Shown: positions 34,971-43,621 of the stretch, one piece after another
Numbering within the stretch: position 1 is the stretch's first letter
Layout of the letters: each line of letters begins with the position of its first letter
Origin: an uncultured Saprospiraceae bacterium
GTDB lineage: Bacteria; Bacteroidota; Bacteroidia; Chitinophagales; Saprospiraceae
Direction of reading: 5' to 3'
NCBI GenBank assembly: GCA_937929945.1
Contig: CALFUK010000061.1
Location: forward strand, 1 to 46,771
DNA: 46,771 nt
Notes under the pieces: generated by a model
What the model saw: only the letters and a program-made list of their open reading frames with translations
What the model was told of the DNA's origin: nothing
The model's database searches: none
Position numbers and translations under genes: made by a program

Positions 34971-35269
34971 AATGTGTATTCGAAAGGTCCTGGGATTTTT
35001 ACGGGATAATGTAAGGTCTTTCCCAATATCCTAATTTTTGATGCGAATGCAGTTAAAACACAAGATCCAACCAAAGCTCCTGACAGGAGAACTCCGGCTT
35101 TCAAGCGTAGTTTTCCTGAATTGAACCTAGCGGGAAGTATTCAGGTGAGGTACTTGATAAAAGAGCCTAAAAGACGCAGAAGACGAGGTTAGTGATATTG
35201 TGATCGCTACAATTAAACAATGAATACACTTACAGTTTCTAATTAAGAATAACTTATCGAATCAGCTGA
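34971..35269. other. Gap of about 300 bases with an orphan coding-like frame
   Basis: Between the convergent cyclase and rmuC genes. Apart from the unstarted open frame at 35010-35192 (separate entry) and a short hairpin (CTCCTGACAGGAG at 35077-35089), nothing recognisable was seen. Confidence 0.4.
35010..35192 (+). pseudogene. Possible C-terminal remnant of a lost gene
   Basis: An open plus-strand frame of 60 residues ends with TAG at 35190-35192 and has no usable ATG. It reads like a protein tail (DPTKAPDRRTPAFKRSF, LAGSIQVRYLI, then KEPKRRRRRG). Upstream it is stopped by TAA at 35007-35009. It may be the decayed 3' end of a deleted gene, or chance. No homologue recognised. Confidence 0.25.
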
Positions 35270-36562
35270 TCACGATTCTACCATATCAACCATTGATCCA
35301 TTTAGCTGTTTAGTCGTTTTGGCGCCCAAAGCTTTGATCTTATTAGCTCTGCTGATCAGATTACCACTGCCAGTGTGTAGTTTTTTGTAGCTGTCGTGAT
35401 AGCTATTCTGTACGGTATTCAGCTGTTTGCCTATTTTTTCGACATCCTCTAAGAAGCTGACGAACTTATCATACATCTTACCAGCCTCCTGAGCGATTTC
35501 TACGGCGTGCCGGTTCTGCTTGTCATTACGCCACATGGATTCCACTGTCTTTAGTGTAGCGAGTAGGGTAGAGGGAGTCACGATGACGATGTCTTTCTCA
35601 AAGGCGTATTGGTACAGATCAGGATGCTGCTTGATAGCGACGCTGAATGCCGTATCGATCGGGATAAACATCAGGACGAAATCGGGGCTTTCGATTTGAT
35701 ACAGTCTGTGGTATGCCTTTTGCGATAGGTCATCGATGTGGTTTTTGATGGCTTTCGTATGAGCAGTATACCAGCCTGCAGCAGCACTCTCACTTTCTGC
35801 CTGTATGATCCTGTCGTAGGCCACGAGAGAGACCTTGGAGTCTATGATCAGGCGCTTCCCATCAGGTATGTGGATGATCACATCTGGTTTTTTCATGCGG
35901 CCAGTGTCATCTCTCAGCGTCTGCTGTACGAAGTATTCTCTGTCTTTTTCGAGGCCAGACTTATCGAGGATAGACTCTAAGACGAATTCACCCCAGTTAC
36001 CCTGTTGCTTGAAATCTCCTTTGAGCGCTTTAGCCAGATTATTTGCGTCTGCTGAGATCTTATGGCTTTGCTCATTGACCAGTTTGACCTGTTCTTTGAG
36101 AGATTCGACTCGCTTGATCGAATCTATGTGAGTGCGCTCTATCTTAGCTTCGAATGATTTTAACTTTTCTTCCAGAGGATTCAGTAGGCTCTGCATGCCT
36201 TTAGTCTGATGGCGGTCGAATGAGACTGACTGTTGCTCGATGATTCTATTAGCGATAAGCTCAAATTTTTGATTCTGCTGCTCTTCATCGCGGAGGAGTT
36301 CTTCGTATTTGAGCCGTAGATGGCGGAGATCGCTTTTAATGGTTTGGTTTTCCTGAAGTTGGAGCTGGTACTGCTCATTATAGCTGCTACTCAATTGTTT
36401 TTCTTGTTCCAGCTCCGCTTTTAAGATTTGGCTGGTTTCTCTCAGTTGAGAGGCCTCTTGGCTGACCAGAGAAAGATGATTCTTATACTTCAGGTATTGT
36501 ATCCATAGTAAGAATAGAAAGACGACTGCTAAGAAGATGGGGATGATTTCACTATTTTCCAT
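35270..36562 (-). CDS. rmuC: DNA recombination protein RmuC
   Basis: 430 aa from the ATG complementary to 36560-36562 (MENSEIIPIFLAVVFLFLLW); an upstream in-frame start at 36601 would add 13 residues before the membrane helix and is less likely. RmuC limits inversions at short repeats and is thought to be a nuclease-fold protein tied to the membrane. Order: membrane helix (5-22), long coiled coil (about 30-180), then the RmuC core with QQGNWGEFVLESILDKSGL and KKPDVIIHIPDGKRLIIDSK (restriction-endonuclease-like Asp and Lys). Convergent to the cyclase gene, divergent to nadC. Confidence 0.94.
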   Translation of the reverse strand: MENSEIIPIFLAVVFLFLLWIQYLKYKNHLSLVSQEASQLRETSQILKAELEQEKQLSSSYNEQYQLQLQENQTIKSDLRHLRLKYEELLRDEEQQNQKFELIANRIIEQQSVSFDRHQTKGMQSLLNPLEEKLKSFEAKIERTHIDSIKRVESLKEQVKLVNEQSHKISADANNLAKALKGDFKQQGNWGEFVLESILDKSGLEKDREYFVQQTLRDDTGRMKKPDVIIHIPDGKRLIIDSKVSLVAYDRIIQAESESAAAGWYTAHTKAIKNHIDDLSQKAYHRLYQIESPDFVLMFIPIDTAFSVAIKQHPDLYQYAFEKDIVIVTPSTLLATLKTVESMWRNDKQNRHAVEIAQEAGKMYDKFVSFLEDVEKIGKQLNTVQNSYHDSYKKLHTGSGNLISRANKIKALGAKTTKQLNGSMVDMVES

Positions 36563-36608
36563 ATCATCAAATGTCCTGACTACCGTGCAGTGTATCTGCA
36601 TGATGATG

Positions 36609-36630
36609 ATCCACAGGATAATTTGTGGAT
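36609..36630. promoter_or_regulatory. 7-bp dyad between rmuC and nadC
   Basis: ATCCACA (36609-36615) and TGTGGAT (36624-36630) are exact complements with an 8-base spacer, 85 bases before the nadC start in the 152-base divergent region. It could be an operator for a dimeric repressor of NAD synthesis, or chance; it lies inside a short open plus-strand frame. Confidence 0.3.
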
Positions 36631-36714
36631 GACCATTGTTCGAGAATTGCTGGCCCGATATCCTAGTTTAGAAAATGATTTAATTATTATTGTGACACAG
36701 TAAACCAATAGATT

Positions 36715-37581
36715 ATGGATGGCATCAGTGAGGAAAAATTAAATGAGTTTATCATAGCGGGTCTGGCCGAAGATGTGCGTGATGGGGATCATACCTCTAT
36801 CGCTTGTATCGATCCTTCCAGCAGAGATACAGCTTATCTATTTGCTAAGGATAATGGAGTGATCGCTGGTGTCCCACTGGCGGAGAGAATATTTAAGCAT
36901 CTGGATCCTGAGGCAGAGTTTAAAGTGCATATCACTGATGGGAGTCCAGTCAAGTATATGGATGTGGTCTTTGAAGTCAAGTGTAACTCACAAGCTCTGC
37001 TAAAAGGAGAGAGACTGGCGCTTAATCTGATGCAAAGACTGAGTGGGATAGCGACGATGAGCGATCGATTCTTAGTGGAGACACAGGGCCTGGGTGTCAC
37101 CATCCTCGACACTCGAAAAACGACCCCATTACTCAGATTTTTGGAGAAGTACGCCGTGCGTATGGGAGGCTGCACTAATTATAGAGATGGTCTCTATGAT
37201 CGGATCATGATCAAGGATAATCACATAGACGCCTGCGGTGGTATTCCACAAGCCATCAAGCGGGTGAACGACTATCTGAAATCCAATGGACTGGATCTTA
37301 AGATCACGATCGAGGTACGTAATCTGGTAGAGCTGCACATGGCGCTGGATACAGGTCAGGTAGATCGGATCATGCTTGATAATTTTGAATTACCCTTACT
37401 GAGAGAAGCTGTATTGACCATCGGCTCACGTTTTGAGTCAGAGGCTTCTGGTGGTGTGAATATTTATACGGTGAGGAAGATCGCTCAGACAGGTGTTGAT
37501 TTTATTTCGGTAGGTGCGCTGACACACTCAGCTGGAAGTTTGGATCTAAGCCTGAAGGTGCAGAAAGACGCAAAGAGATAA
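36715..37581 (+). CDS. nadC: Nicotinate-nucleotide pyrophosphorylase (carboxylating), QPRTase
   Basis: 288 aa, normal length. It converts quinolinate and PRPP to nicotinate mononucleotide in de novo NAD synthesis. Motifs: EDVRDGDHTSIA near the N-terminus, GERLALNLMQRLSGIAT, the DTRKTTPLLRFLEKYAV catalytic/PRPP loop, GGCTNYRDGLYDRIMIKDNH, the VDRIMLDNF barrel strand and the terminal VDFISVGALTHSAGSLDLSL. Nothing unusual. nadA and nadB are not in the window. Confidence 0.97.
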   Translation: MDGISEEKLNEFIIAGLAEDVRDGDHTSIACIDPSSRDTAYLFAKDNGVIAGVPLAERIFKHLDPEAEFKVHITDGSPVKYMDVVFEVKCNSQALLKGERLALNLMQRLSGIATMSDRFLVETQGLGVTILDTRKTTPLLRFLEKYAVRMGGCTNYRDGLYDRIMIKDNHIDACGGIPQAIKRVNDYLKSNGLDLKITIEVRNLVELHMALDTGQVDRIMLDNFELPLLREAVLTIGSRFESEASGGVNIYTVRKIAQTGVDFISVGALTHSAGSLDLSLKVQKDAKR

Positions 37582-38086
37582 TCTCAGCTAGGAGACAATC
37601 TCTTTGGTATGGGGTCCCTCAGACGGGATAGGTTAAGATGAGGAAACTCAGTAGAGCTCCAAAAAACAAGATGGCCAGCCAAAAGCGCGCATCCCTAAAT
37701 ACCGACTCTTCATTATTCTCTAACATAAATTGGTTTCTGTATCTGAGTGTGCTTCGTGGACACGCTCAGGGTTAAAAATCATGGCTTCGTTCGTCGAAGA
37801 CTATACAAGTACACTTAAATTACACAGGACTCGAACACAGTCCGTTATGACTCTCAATAGTCAAATACGATACCATAGCAAAAAAGACTAATGTATCGCC
37901 TACTGGATGATGAGTAGTGGATTTATAGAGTTATTAGCATAGATTAGAATGGTATGCTTATATCGTTGTGATTCAGAGAGTTGTAGATGTTCTATATAGT
38001 CTATTTGTCCGATACATCTTTTTTTTATAGGTATAAAATACCCTAAAACTTTAGAAGCTAAGCTTATGCTTGGGTTTCGCGAGCAC
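37582..38086. other. Gap of about 500 bases; one probable microprotein gene and hairpins
   Basis: Holds the 35-residue minus-strand membrane microprotein (37619-37726), a hairpin better paired on the plus strand (CTGAGTGTG 37743-37751 with CACGCTCAG 37761-37769) and a poor terminator-like AGATGT/ACATCT followed by T8 near 37985-38026. The rest (about 37800-37980) shows no gene; a GTTCGAGTCC string on the minus strand resembles a tRNA T-loop but cannot fold as one. Confidence 0.5.
37619..37726 (-). CDS. 35-residue single-pass membrane microprotein
   Basis: The minus strand holds ATG (37724-37726) to TGA (37619-37621). The product starts MLENNEESVFRDARFW, has one hydrophobic helix of about 17 residues (WLAILFFGALLSFLILT) and ends TYPV. 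A charged N-terminus followed by one clean helix is typical of bacterial membrane microproteins, and the gene lies in an otherwise empty gap downstream of nadC (converging) and downstream of pyrD on the same strand. No family is recognised. The absence of an obvious promoter and its short length leave room for chance. Confidence 0.5.
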   Translation of the reverse strand: MLENNEESVFRDARFWLAILFFGALLSFLILTYPV

Positions 38087-39109
38087 TCAGTTAGTAGCAG
38101 CGACTAATTCTCTTACGATAGCTGGCCCCTCGTATATGAAGCCCGTATAGAGTTGTATCAGGCTGGCACCTGCCTCCATTTTTTCCTTAGCTGATGCGGC
38201 ATCATGTATGCCTCCTACTCCAATGATGGTGATGTTGCCAGCGGTTTTCTCATTAATGTAGCGGATGACTTCGGTGGATCGATCTTGCACGGGCACACCA
38301 CTCAGGCCACCATTACCTATGTCCTGGATAGTCTCCTCAGCCGTCCGTAGTCCTGCTCGGCTGATGGTCGTATTCGTGGCGATGACTCCATCTACGCCGA
38401 CTGACTGGACGATGTCTATGACATCATCTATCTGCGACCAGCTGAGATCGGGTGCTATCTTCAGTAGGATGGGCCGTGGACGCGTGTATTTTTTATTTTC
38501 TGAGACGACACTCTGCAGCAGTGCTGTTAGTGGCTCTTTGTCCTGCAGGGCTCTTAGGTTTGGTGTATTGGGAGAGCTGACATTCACGACAAAGTAATCC
38601 ACATGATCATGTAGCTTCTTGAAGCAGATGATGTAGTCCTCTACGGCGTCTTCATTAGGCGTGGTTTTATTTTTACCGATGTTGCCTCCGATGATGACTT
38701 CAGATTTTTTCAAGCCTTTAAGTTGTTCTACCAGATAGTCGACTCCTTTATTATTGAATCCCATCCGATTGATCAGTGCCTCATCTTTCTTGAGTCTGAA
38801 TAATCTTGGTTGAGGATTACCTGCCTGAGGCTTAGGTGTGACCGTACCGACTTCGACAAACCCAAATCCGAGGGCTGACATAGCCTCGATGTGATCACCG
38901 TTCTTATCAAAGCCTGCCGCCAGACCCACTCTATTCTTAAAGTGTAGTCCGAATAGATCGACTCCCGTATGATTGGCTGGAGCGTATGATTTTTTGAGGA
39001 CTGATGATAAGATGGGGATGCTGAGTCCCAGCTCAAAGAGTGATAGTGCTGTGCTGTGAGCTTTTTCAGTGCTGAGTCTAAATAAGATTGATCTGAGTAG
39101 TTTGTACAT
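38087..39109 (-). CDS. pyrD: Dihydroorotate dehydrogenase (quinone), class 2
   Basis: 340 aa. Class 2 is shown by the N-terminal membrane-associating helices ([18 protein letters not shown]) and by length. It oxidises dihydroorotate to orotate with quinone as acceptor in pyrimidine synthesis. FMN and substrate motifs: [37 protein letters not shown], catalytic Ser in [13 protein letters not shown], and [22 protein letters not shown]. Its start is 27 bases after the stop of the Crp/Fnr gene, so the two probably share a transcript. Confidence 0.96.
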   Translation of the reverse strand: MYKLLRSILFRLSTEKAHSTALSLFELGLSIPILSSVLKKSYAPANHTGVDLFGLHFKNRVGLAAGFDKNGDHIEAMSALGFGFVEVGTVTPKPQAGNPQPRLFRLKKDEALINRMGFNNKGVDYLVEQLKGLKKSEVIIGGNIGKNKTTPNEDAVEDYIICFKKLHDHVDYFVVNVSSPNTPNLRALQDKEPLTALLQSVVSENKKYTRPRPILLKIAPDLSWSQIDDVIDIVQSVGVDGVIATNTTISRAGLRTAEETIQDIGNGGLSGVPVQDRSTEVIRYINEKTAGNITIIGVGGIHDAASAKEKMEAGASLIQLYTGFIYEGPAIVRELVAATN

Positions 39110-39136
39110 GCGGCGTGGGTCTTTGGCTTGTCCCCG

Positions 39137-39850
39137 CTAATGTATCTCTTCTACTAATTTATCGAGGTCTCTGACCAGCAATCTTTTACGATTGAAGGTC
39201 AATAAGTTCTTATTCCTAAGGTCATTTAGCACTGTAGTGACTGTCTGTCTGGAAGTAGCGGTAAGATTGGCGATTTCTTGGTGTGTGATGAATTTTCTGA
39301 CCACCCACTCATAGCCCACTCTTTGGCCTTTCTTTTTTACGGTATCAGCGAGATACTCTACGATGCGGCTTCTAGAATCTTTGAATACCATGGACTCTAG
39401 CCTCTGCTCCATATCTAAGACTCTGGATCCCATGATCTTCATGAAGAATAGACTGAGTGCGCTGTGATCCTTGAGCATCCCTTTCATCTCGTCCACAGTC
39501 ATGATGCAGACCGTGGTCTTCTCCATAGAGAGTGCAAAGTCACGTCGGGTGTCCTCGCCTATGAGTGATAGCTCGCCGAAGAGCTCTCCTTTAGAGAGGA
39601 TTGCTTTTGTGATTTCTTTGTTCTGGTCATTGAATGAGCCTATTTTCACTCTTCCTTCAATGATAAAGTAGATTTTATCTGCTGCCTGCTCTGGCAAGTA
39701 TACATACTCTCCCTTAGGATATGATTTGTGAGAATGTGCATCTAGAGCATCACCCATTTTATTTTCACAGAAGATGCCTGAGACATCTATATTTTCTAAA
39801 TACCAGATTGACTGATCTTGCATCATTTTACTATTTACAATATGAAGCAT
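39137..39850 (-). CDS. Crp/Fnr-family transcription regulator
   Basis: 237 aa. Cyclic-nucleotide-binding beta-roll (about 40-150; KGEYVYLPEQAADKIYFIIE, then SKGELFGELSLIGEDTRRDF) and a C-terminal winged helix with the recognition helix in THQEIANLTATSRQTVTTVL. The phosphate-binding segment is altered from the CRP consensus (RRDF rather than RS/RT), so cAMP binding is uncertain; no Fnr-type cysteine cluster is present. Start: ATG at 39850; later in-frame ATGs at 39826 and 39823 are also possible. Upstream are two exact copies of TGACTCAGAGA 50 bases apart, potential autoregulatory sites. Confidence 0.88.
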   Translation of the reverse strand: MLHIVNSKMMQDQSIWYLENIDVSGIFCENKMGDALDAHSHKSYPKGEYVYLPEQAADKIYFIIEGRVKIGSFNDQNKEITKAILSKGELFGELSLIGEDTRRDFALSMEKTTVCIMTVDEMKGMLKDHSALSLFFMKIMGSRVLDMEQRLESMVFKDSRSRIVEYLADTVKKKGQRVGYEWVVRKFITHQEIANLTATSRQTVTTVLNDLRNKNLLTFNRKRLLVRDLDKLVEEIH

Positions 39851-40157
39851 CTATGACTCAGAGAACTCAGAAATTCAGATGGAAGTTTCTATAGTTCATA
39901 GTGTGACTCAGAGATTCATATGAATTAAACAACTGAATTAAGTTGGTTTGGTTCGTTTTAAGGTTCCTTTACAGCACATCTGCCCGCTGCGAAGAAGTTA
40001 AAAAATCACCATGGGCCTACTTTCCTTGACACTAATAGCTTAACAGTTTTATATAGTTAAATCGTATGACTCAACTTATAAAATGTTCAATACGCTTTAA
40101 ATTAATGAAAATTGAAGAATCATGAGTGATTCTGTGGCTAAAACTTGGCTAAAAACT
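39851..40157. other. Gap of 307 bases upstream of the Crp/Fnr gene
   Basis: No gene was seen. It contains TGACTCAGAGA at 39854-39864 and again at 39904-39914 (50 bases apart), and, at its end, two tandem copies of TGGCTAAAA(A)CT (40135-40145 and 40146-40157) abutting the dnaX stop codon. No convincing TTTG/TAnnTTTG promoter or terminator was found. Confidence 0.45.
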
Positions 40158-42041
40158 TTAGACAGCGTTGTTATCCTTTTTTAGCTGCAGGGTCTTGATC
40201 AGATGCTCTAATTCGGGGTTTTTCCCGACCATTAGATCATATTTTTCTCTGAATGACAAGTACTTTTTAGGGAGTTCTATCTCTGATTTTGGGAAGAGGT
40301 CTTTATCGACCTTGATGGTGATATCCAGCTCGTAATTATGGAGTTTAGATCTGATGTCTTGCATGAGTCCGATTTCCTGCTGGAGCATCTCTTTGGCGAC
40401 ACCTGATGGCACATGAATGATCAATGCTTCATTCACGATTTCTAGCTTGGATTTTTCCAGTACGGCTTTTGTCGAAGGGATCTGTACTTCTGACTTATAC
40501 TCATCCCATATCAGCTGGACAGAGGCGACTGTGAGTTCTTTCTGGACTGTCTGACTAGCTGCTTTATCAGCCTTCACCTCTGAGAGCAGCGAGTCGAGAG
40601 AGGAGATGGAGGGTGTATTGTGGATTTCTGAGTCTGATAGATTCGCACCATTGGCAGGGGCTGGCTCTGGTTGGTTGGATTGAGATGGGGCTACAGGAGC
40701 GGCCATCGGTTTTTCTTCTACTATCGCAGCTGGGTTAGCATCAGTCTCTGGAGGCGAGTCTACGACGGTCTTTACTACTGGCGGCGTTGCCATTGTCTCT
40801 TCATTGGGCTTAAGCTCATGAGCACTATTAGTCTGGACCTCTGGAGTCTTGGGATTTGCTGCAGGGGGTGCAGGGGGACTGTCTACCACAGGGGCTATTG
40901 GCTCACTAGCGCTGGGGTCAAGAGTTTTTTTTTCCAAGGATGGTTTCTGCGTGATCAGGTTATTGATATAGCAGGCCTTCAGGAGTGATATTTCTACTTG
41001 GAGTCTTTTGTTTTTTGCTTTTGGATATTGGATATCACACTCATTGAAGAGGTGGAGCACTGTCATGATATAACTGATATCGACGAGCTGGCTTTGATTG
41101 GCATATTTTTGCTTTACGGCATCGCTCACCTCCAGGATTTTGATGGAATGAGGATCTTGGCACAGCAGGATGTTTCTAAAGTGATCAGCTAAGCCATTGA
41201 TGAAGTGATCCCCTTCGAAGCCTTTCATTAAGACCTCATTGAAGAGCTGCAGCACAGATGACCTGTTTTGGCTCAGGAGTGCATCCGTCATCTTGAAGTA
41301 ATACTCTTGATCCAGCAGATTCAGCTTTTTGACGAGGTCCTCATATTTGATCTCACCATCAGCAGAACTGGCTAATCGGTCAAAGATGGAGAGTGCATCT
41401 CTCATGGCGCCATCTGCCATTTCTGCGATCACGTATTTTGATTCTTCGTCTATGCTGATCTGTTCTTGCTCCCCGATCATGCTGAGCTGCTTGATCATCT
41501 CTGGCATGGCGATGCGCTTAAAGTCGAATATCTGACACCTGGAGAGGATCGTCGGGAGGATCTTATGCTTTTCCGTAGTGGCTAAGATGAAGATGGCGTA
41601 TTCTGGTGGTTCTTCCAGCGTCTTCAAGAATGCATTGAAGGCAGCCTGAGACAGCATGTGTACCTCATCGATGATGAATACCTTAAACTTTCCTACCTGA
41701 GGCTGAAATCTGACTTGCTCGATCAGGCTTCGGATGTGCTCTACAGAATTATTAGAGGCGGCATCCAGCTCAAATATATTCAATGATACATCGATGTCCC
41801 GATCTCCATACTCCTCATGAGTGATGGCTTTCTTAGGGTCAGGTGCATTGATGATTTTGGCCATGATCCGGGCGCAGGTGGTCTTACCTACACCTCTGGG
41901 ACCTGTGAAGAGGAATGCATGGGCTAATTTATCAGCCATGATCGCGCTTTTCAGGGTGTCAGTGATGTGCTCCTGACCGAGGACTTGGTCAAAATTCTGG
42001 GGTCTATACTTTCTCGCTGATACCACAAAACTCATGGGCAC
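40158..42041 (-). CDS. dnaX: DNA polymerase III subunit gamma/tau
   Basis: 627 aa. The clamp-loader ATPase: Walker A FTGPRGVGKTT, Walker B KVFIIDEVHML, sensor ATTEKHKILPTILSRCQ with the SRC arginine finger, then domain III and a Pro/Ala-rich linker (about 375-490) leading to a tau-like C-terminal domain. The four cysteines of the zinc-binding module, which normally sit between Walker A and the ELDAASNN motif, are absent; that stretch reads INAPDPKKAITHEEYGD. The remainder is intact, so the gene is functional but unusual. Divergent to the YkvA gene (about 215 bases). Confidence 0.95.
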   Translation of the reverse strand: MPMSFVVSARKYRPQNFDQVLGQEHITDTLKSAIMADKLAHAFLFTGPRGVGKTTCARIMAKIINAPDPKKAITHEEYGDRDIDVSLNIFELDAASNNSVEHIRSLIEQVRFQPQVGKFKVFIIDEVHMLSQAAFNAFLKTLEEPPEYAIFILATTEKHKILPTILSRCQIFDFKRIAMPEMIKQLSMIGEQEQISIDEESKYVIAEMADGAMRDALSIFDRLASSADGEIKYEDLVKKLNLLDQEYYFKMTDALLSQNRSSVLQLFNEVLMKGFEGDHFINGLADHFRNILLCQDPHSIKILEVSDAVKQKYANQSQLVDISYIMTVLHLFNECDIQYPKAKNKRLQVEISLLKACYINNLITQKPSLEKKTLDPSASEPIAPVVDSPPAPPAANPKTPEVQTNSAHELKPNEETMATPPVVKTVVDSPPETDANPAAIVEEKPMAAPVAPSQSNQPEPAPANGANLSDSEIHNTPSISSLDSLLSEVKADKAASQTVQKELTVASVQLIWDEYKSEVQIPSTKAVLEKSKLEIVNEALIIHVPSGVAKEMLQQEIGLMQDIRSKLHNYELDITIKVDKDLFPKSEIELPKKYLSFREKYDLMVGKNPELEHLIKTLQLKKDNNAV

Positions 42042-42256
42042 AAGATAGGTAATGATCAGAACATATTAGGACGATATATGATATTGTATCTGGTTCTGCA
42101 CGAATATTCAGAGTGGTGGAATCGCGTGACTTAGCTTAGCAAATATCACTTATATGTATAGCCAGTTCGACGATGTTTTAGCCGAGTTCGTCCATTAGTG
42201 GATGACGGTAGAACCTTTTATCATCATTCACCCGTTATACCTGCAAAGATCAGAAA

Positions 42257-42640
42257 GTGAAGAAAGATCGAAAATACACAGATGCGTTCAGTCTGAAACA
42301 GTTGGGTCCTAAGCTGAAGAAATATTTTTCAGTGATGGGACAGAAAGCTGTCTACAGTGTGCTGCTCCTTTTCTTTGCATTCAAGCGTAAGGATACACCG
42401 GGATGGGCAAAGAATATCATCATTGGCGCGATTGGTTATTTTCTATCTCCTCTGGATTCGATTCCAGATTTGACGCCGTTCTTAGGTCTTACAGATGATT
42501 TCGGTGTTTTGAGCTTTGGGCTGGTGGCGATAGCGTGCTACATCAATGATGAGGTGAGAGCTGATGCCAAGAAGACTCTTTCTAGCTTTTTCGATGAAGT
42601 GGATGAGCAGATGATAGCGGAGGTCGATCAGAGCCTTTGA
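42257..42640 (+). CDS. YkvA-family (DUF1232) membrane protein
   Basis: 127 aa from a GTG at 42257; the next in-frame ATG comes after residue 26 and would cut into the domain, so GTG is preferred. DUF1232 signature: WAKNIIIGAIGYFLSPLDSI then PDLTPFLGLTDDFGVLSFGL, one or two membrane helices. The function of the family is not established. It overlaps the convergent membrane protein gene by 13 bases at the 3' end. Confidence 0.85.
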   Translation: MKKDRKYTDAFSLKQLGPKLKKYFSVMGQKAVYSVLLLFFAFKRKDTPGWAKNIIIGAIGYFLSPLDSIPDLTPFLGLTDDFGVLSFGLVAIACYINDEVRADAKKTLSSFFDEVDEQMIAEVDQSL

Positions 42641-43266
42641 CGGATGTGACTGAGGTCCTGCTCCAGCGACGTCTCATAATAATTCAGTTCTTCTACATCT
42701 TCAGCAAAGAGAAAGACCCAGCAGTAGCTGCTCATCAGGTAGGCTAATAGCATAGAGACGAGACCAAAGCCGAGTGTATTATAGCCAAAGGACAATTCAA
42801 AGAAATAAACCATCAGAAGGGGAAAAAAGAAGATGAGCAAATTTCTTGATTGCATCACCCGAGTCCGTTTGATGGATATCCCTTTGATGGTATAGTGGAC
42901 TTTGCTTTCGACGTACCTCAGATTATCGATCTGCTCATTCGCTTGGATGGGGGTGAAGGCAGATGATTTGAGTCGTTGATTCAGCTTGATTCGATGATAA
43001 ATTAAATACAGGAGCAAGCCTGCTATCGGTAATGACCAGAGCCACTCACCTGATCGAATCGTTAGCGCTATAGACATTAGTATTAAGCTAATACACAGAC
43101 ACCAGTTGATGATGCTAAATTCTCGATTTGGCATGTGCTGTTTGATGTTTTCCAGCATGTAATCGGTTTTCTCATTGAGCTTTGCCAGAAGAGTATCATC
43201 CGACTCCGCATGAGCTGCGATGATGAGTTTTTGGAGGAAGTTCTGGTATTGATCTTGTCGATCCAT
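42628..43266 (-). CDS. Membrane protein of unknown function
   Basis: 212 aa with four predicted membrane segments in two pairs (about 50-68, 73-89, then about 142-158 and 162-186) and a cytoplasmic helical start and end. The central loop (about 90-140) is charged (RTRVMQSRNLL). No family recognised. It overlaps the YkvA gene by 13 bases tail to tail, and its start faces the empty stretch 43267-43621. A structural or regulatory role is unknown. Confidence 0.72.
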   Translation of the reverse strand: MDRQDQYQNFLQKLIIAAHAESDDTLLAKLNEKTDYMLENIKQHMPNREFSIINWCLCISLILMSIALTIRSGEWLWSLPIAGLLLYLIYHRIKLNQRLKSSAFTPIQANEQIDNLRYVESKVHYTIKGISIKRTRVMQSRNLLIFFFPLLMVYFFELSFGYNTLGFGLVSMLLAYLMSSYCWVFLFAEDVEELNYYETSLEQDLSHIRQRL

Positions 43267-43621
43267 ATCAGTGATTTCATAGGGCTGCAGGGTAATTTAG
43301 CTCTATTTGGTCAATGAATCAATGAAATGAGAAGATATTATATACCAACCGCTGCAGATATAGGGTCCAGTTTACAGTCATGAATGAGGCGAGATTCGTC
43401 GAGCCAGACCTTTACCAGGATAAGAATGGCACATCATTGTCACCTGTGCAGGCAGATGATCTTGCGGATGATTGGCTTCGCTTTATTGGTGGTCATTTTC
43501 ATATTTTCTGATCGGTTTCAATCGGGTATCCTATAACAGTAAAGTCCTCTATTAAAAGACAAGATGGACCTCAAGTTCCATCATTGTAAAAAAGTAAGTC
43601 TGCAAGCAGAATCACTATTCG
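43267..43621. other. Gap of about 355 bases; weak small ORF and hairpin
   Basis: A plus-strand frame at 43380-43511 could encode 43 residues (MNEARFVEPDLYQDKNG, ending FIGGHFHIF). Its codons look plausible but no family, promoter or neighbour supports it, so it may be a remnant or chance. A short minus-strand hairpin (43563-43582) is listed separately. Nothing else was recognised. Confidence 0.35.
43563..43582 (-). terminator. Possible terminator after the receptor unit
   Basis: GATGGA (43563-43568) and TCCATC (43577-43582) form a 6-bp stem with an 8-base loop; on the minus strand the sequence TTGTCTTTTA follows. It lies 40 bases beyond the stop of the 65-residue secreted protein. The stem is short, so this is only suggestive. 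Confidence 0.3.

Noticed and set aside
34766-35104. 112-aa minus-strand ORF starting with a signal-peptide-like stretch
   Set aside because: Two thirds overlap the cyclase 3' end in antisense, and the signal-like start is complementary to the remnant frame at 35010-35192. Likely chance.
36629-36703. 24-residue ORF just before nadC (MTIVRELLARYPSLEND...)
   Set aside because: The frame also runs antisense into rmuC, has no family or promoter support and is too short to judge; may be chance.
37820-37860. tRNA-like GTTCGAGTCC on the minus strand
   Set aside because: The flanking bases do not pair as a T-stem, and no acceptor stem or D-arm with correct spacing could be found.
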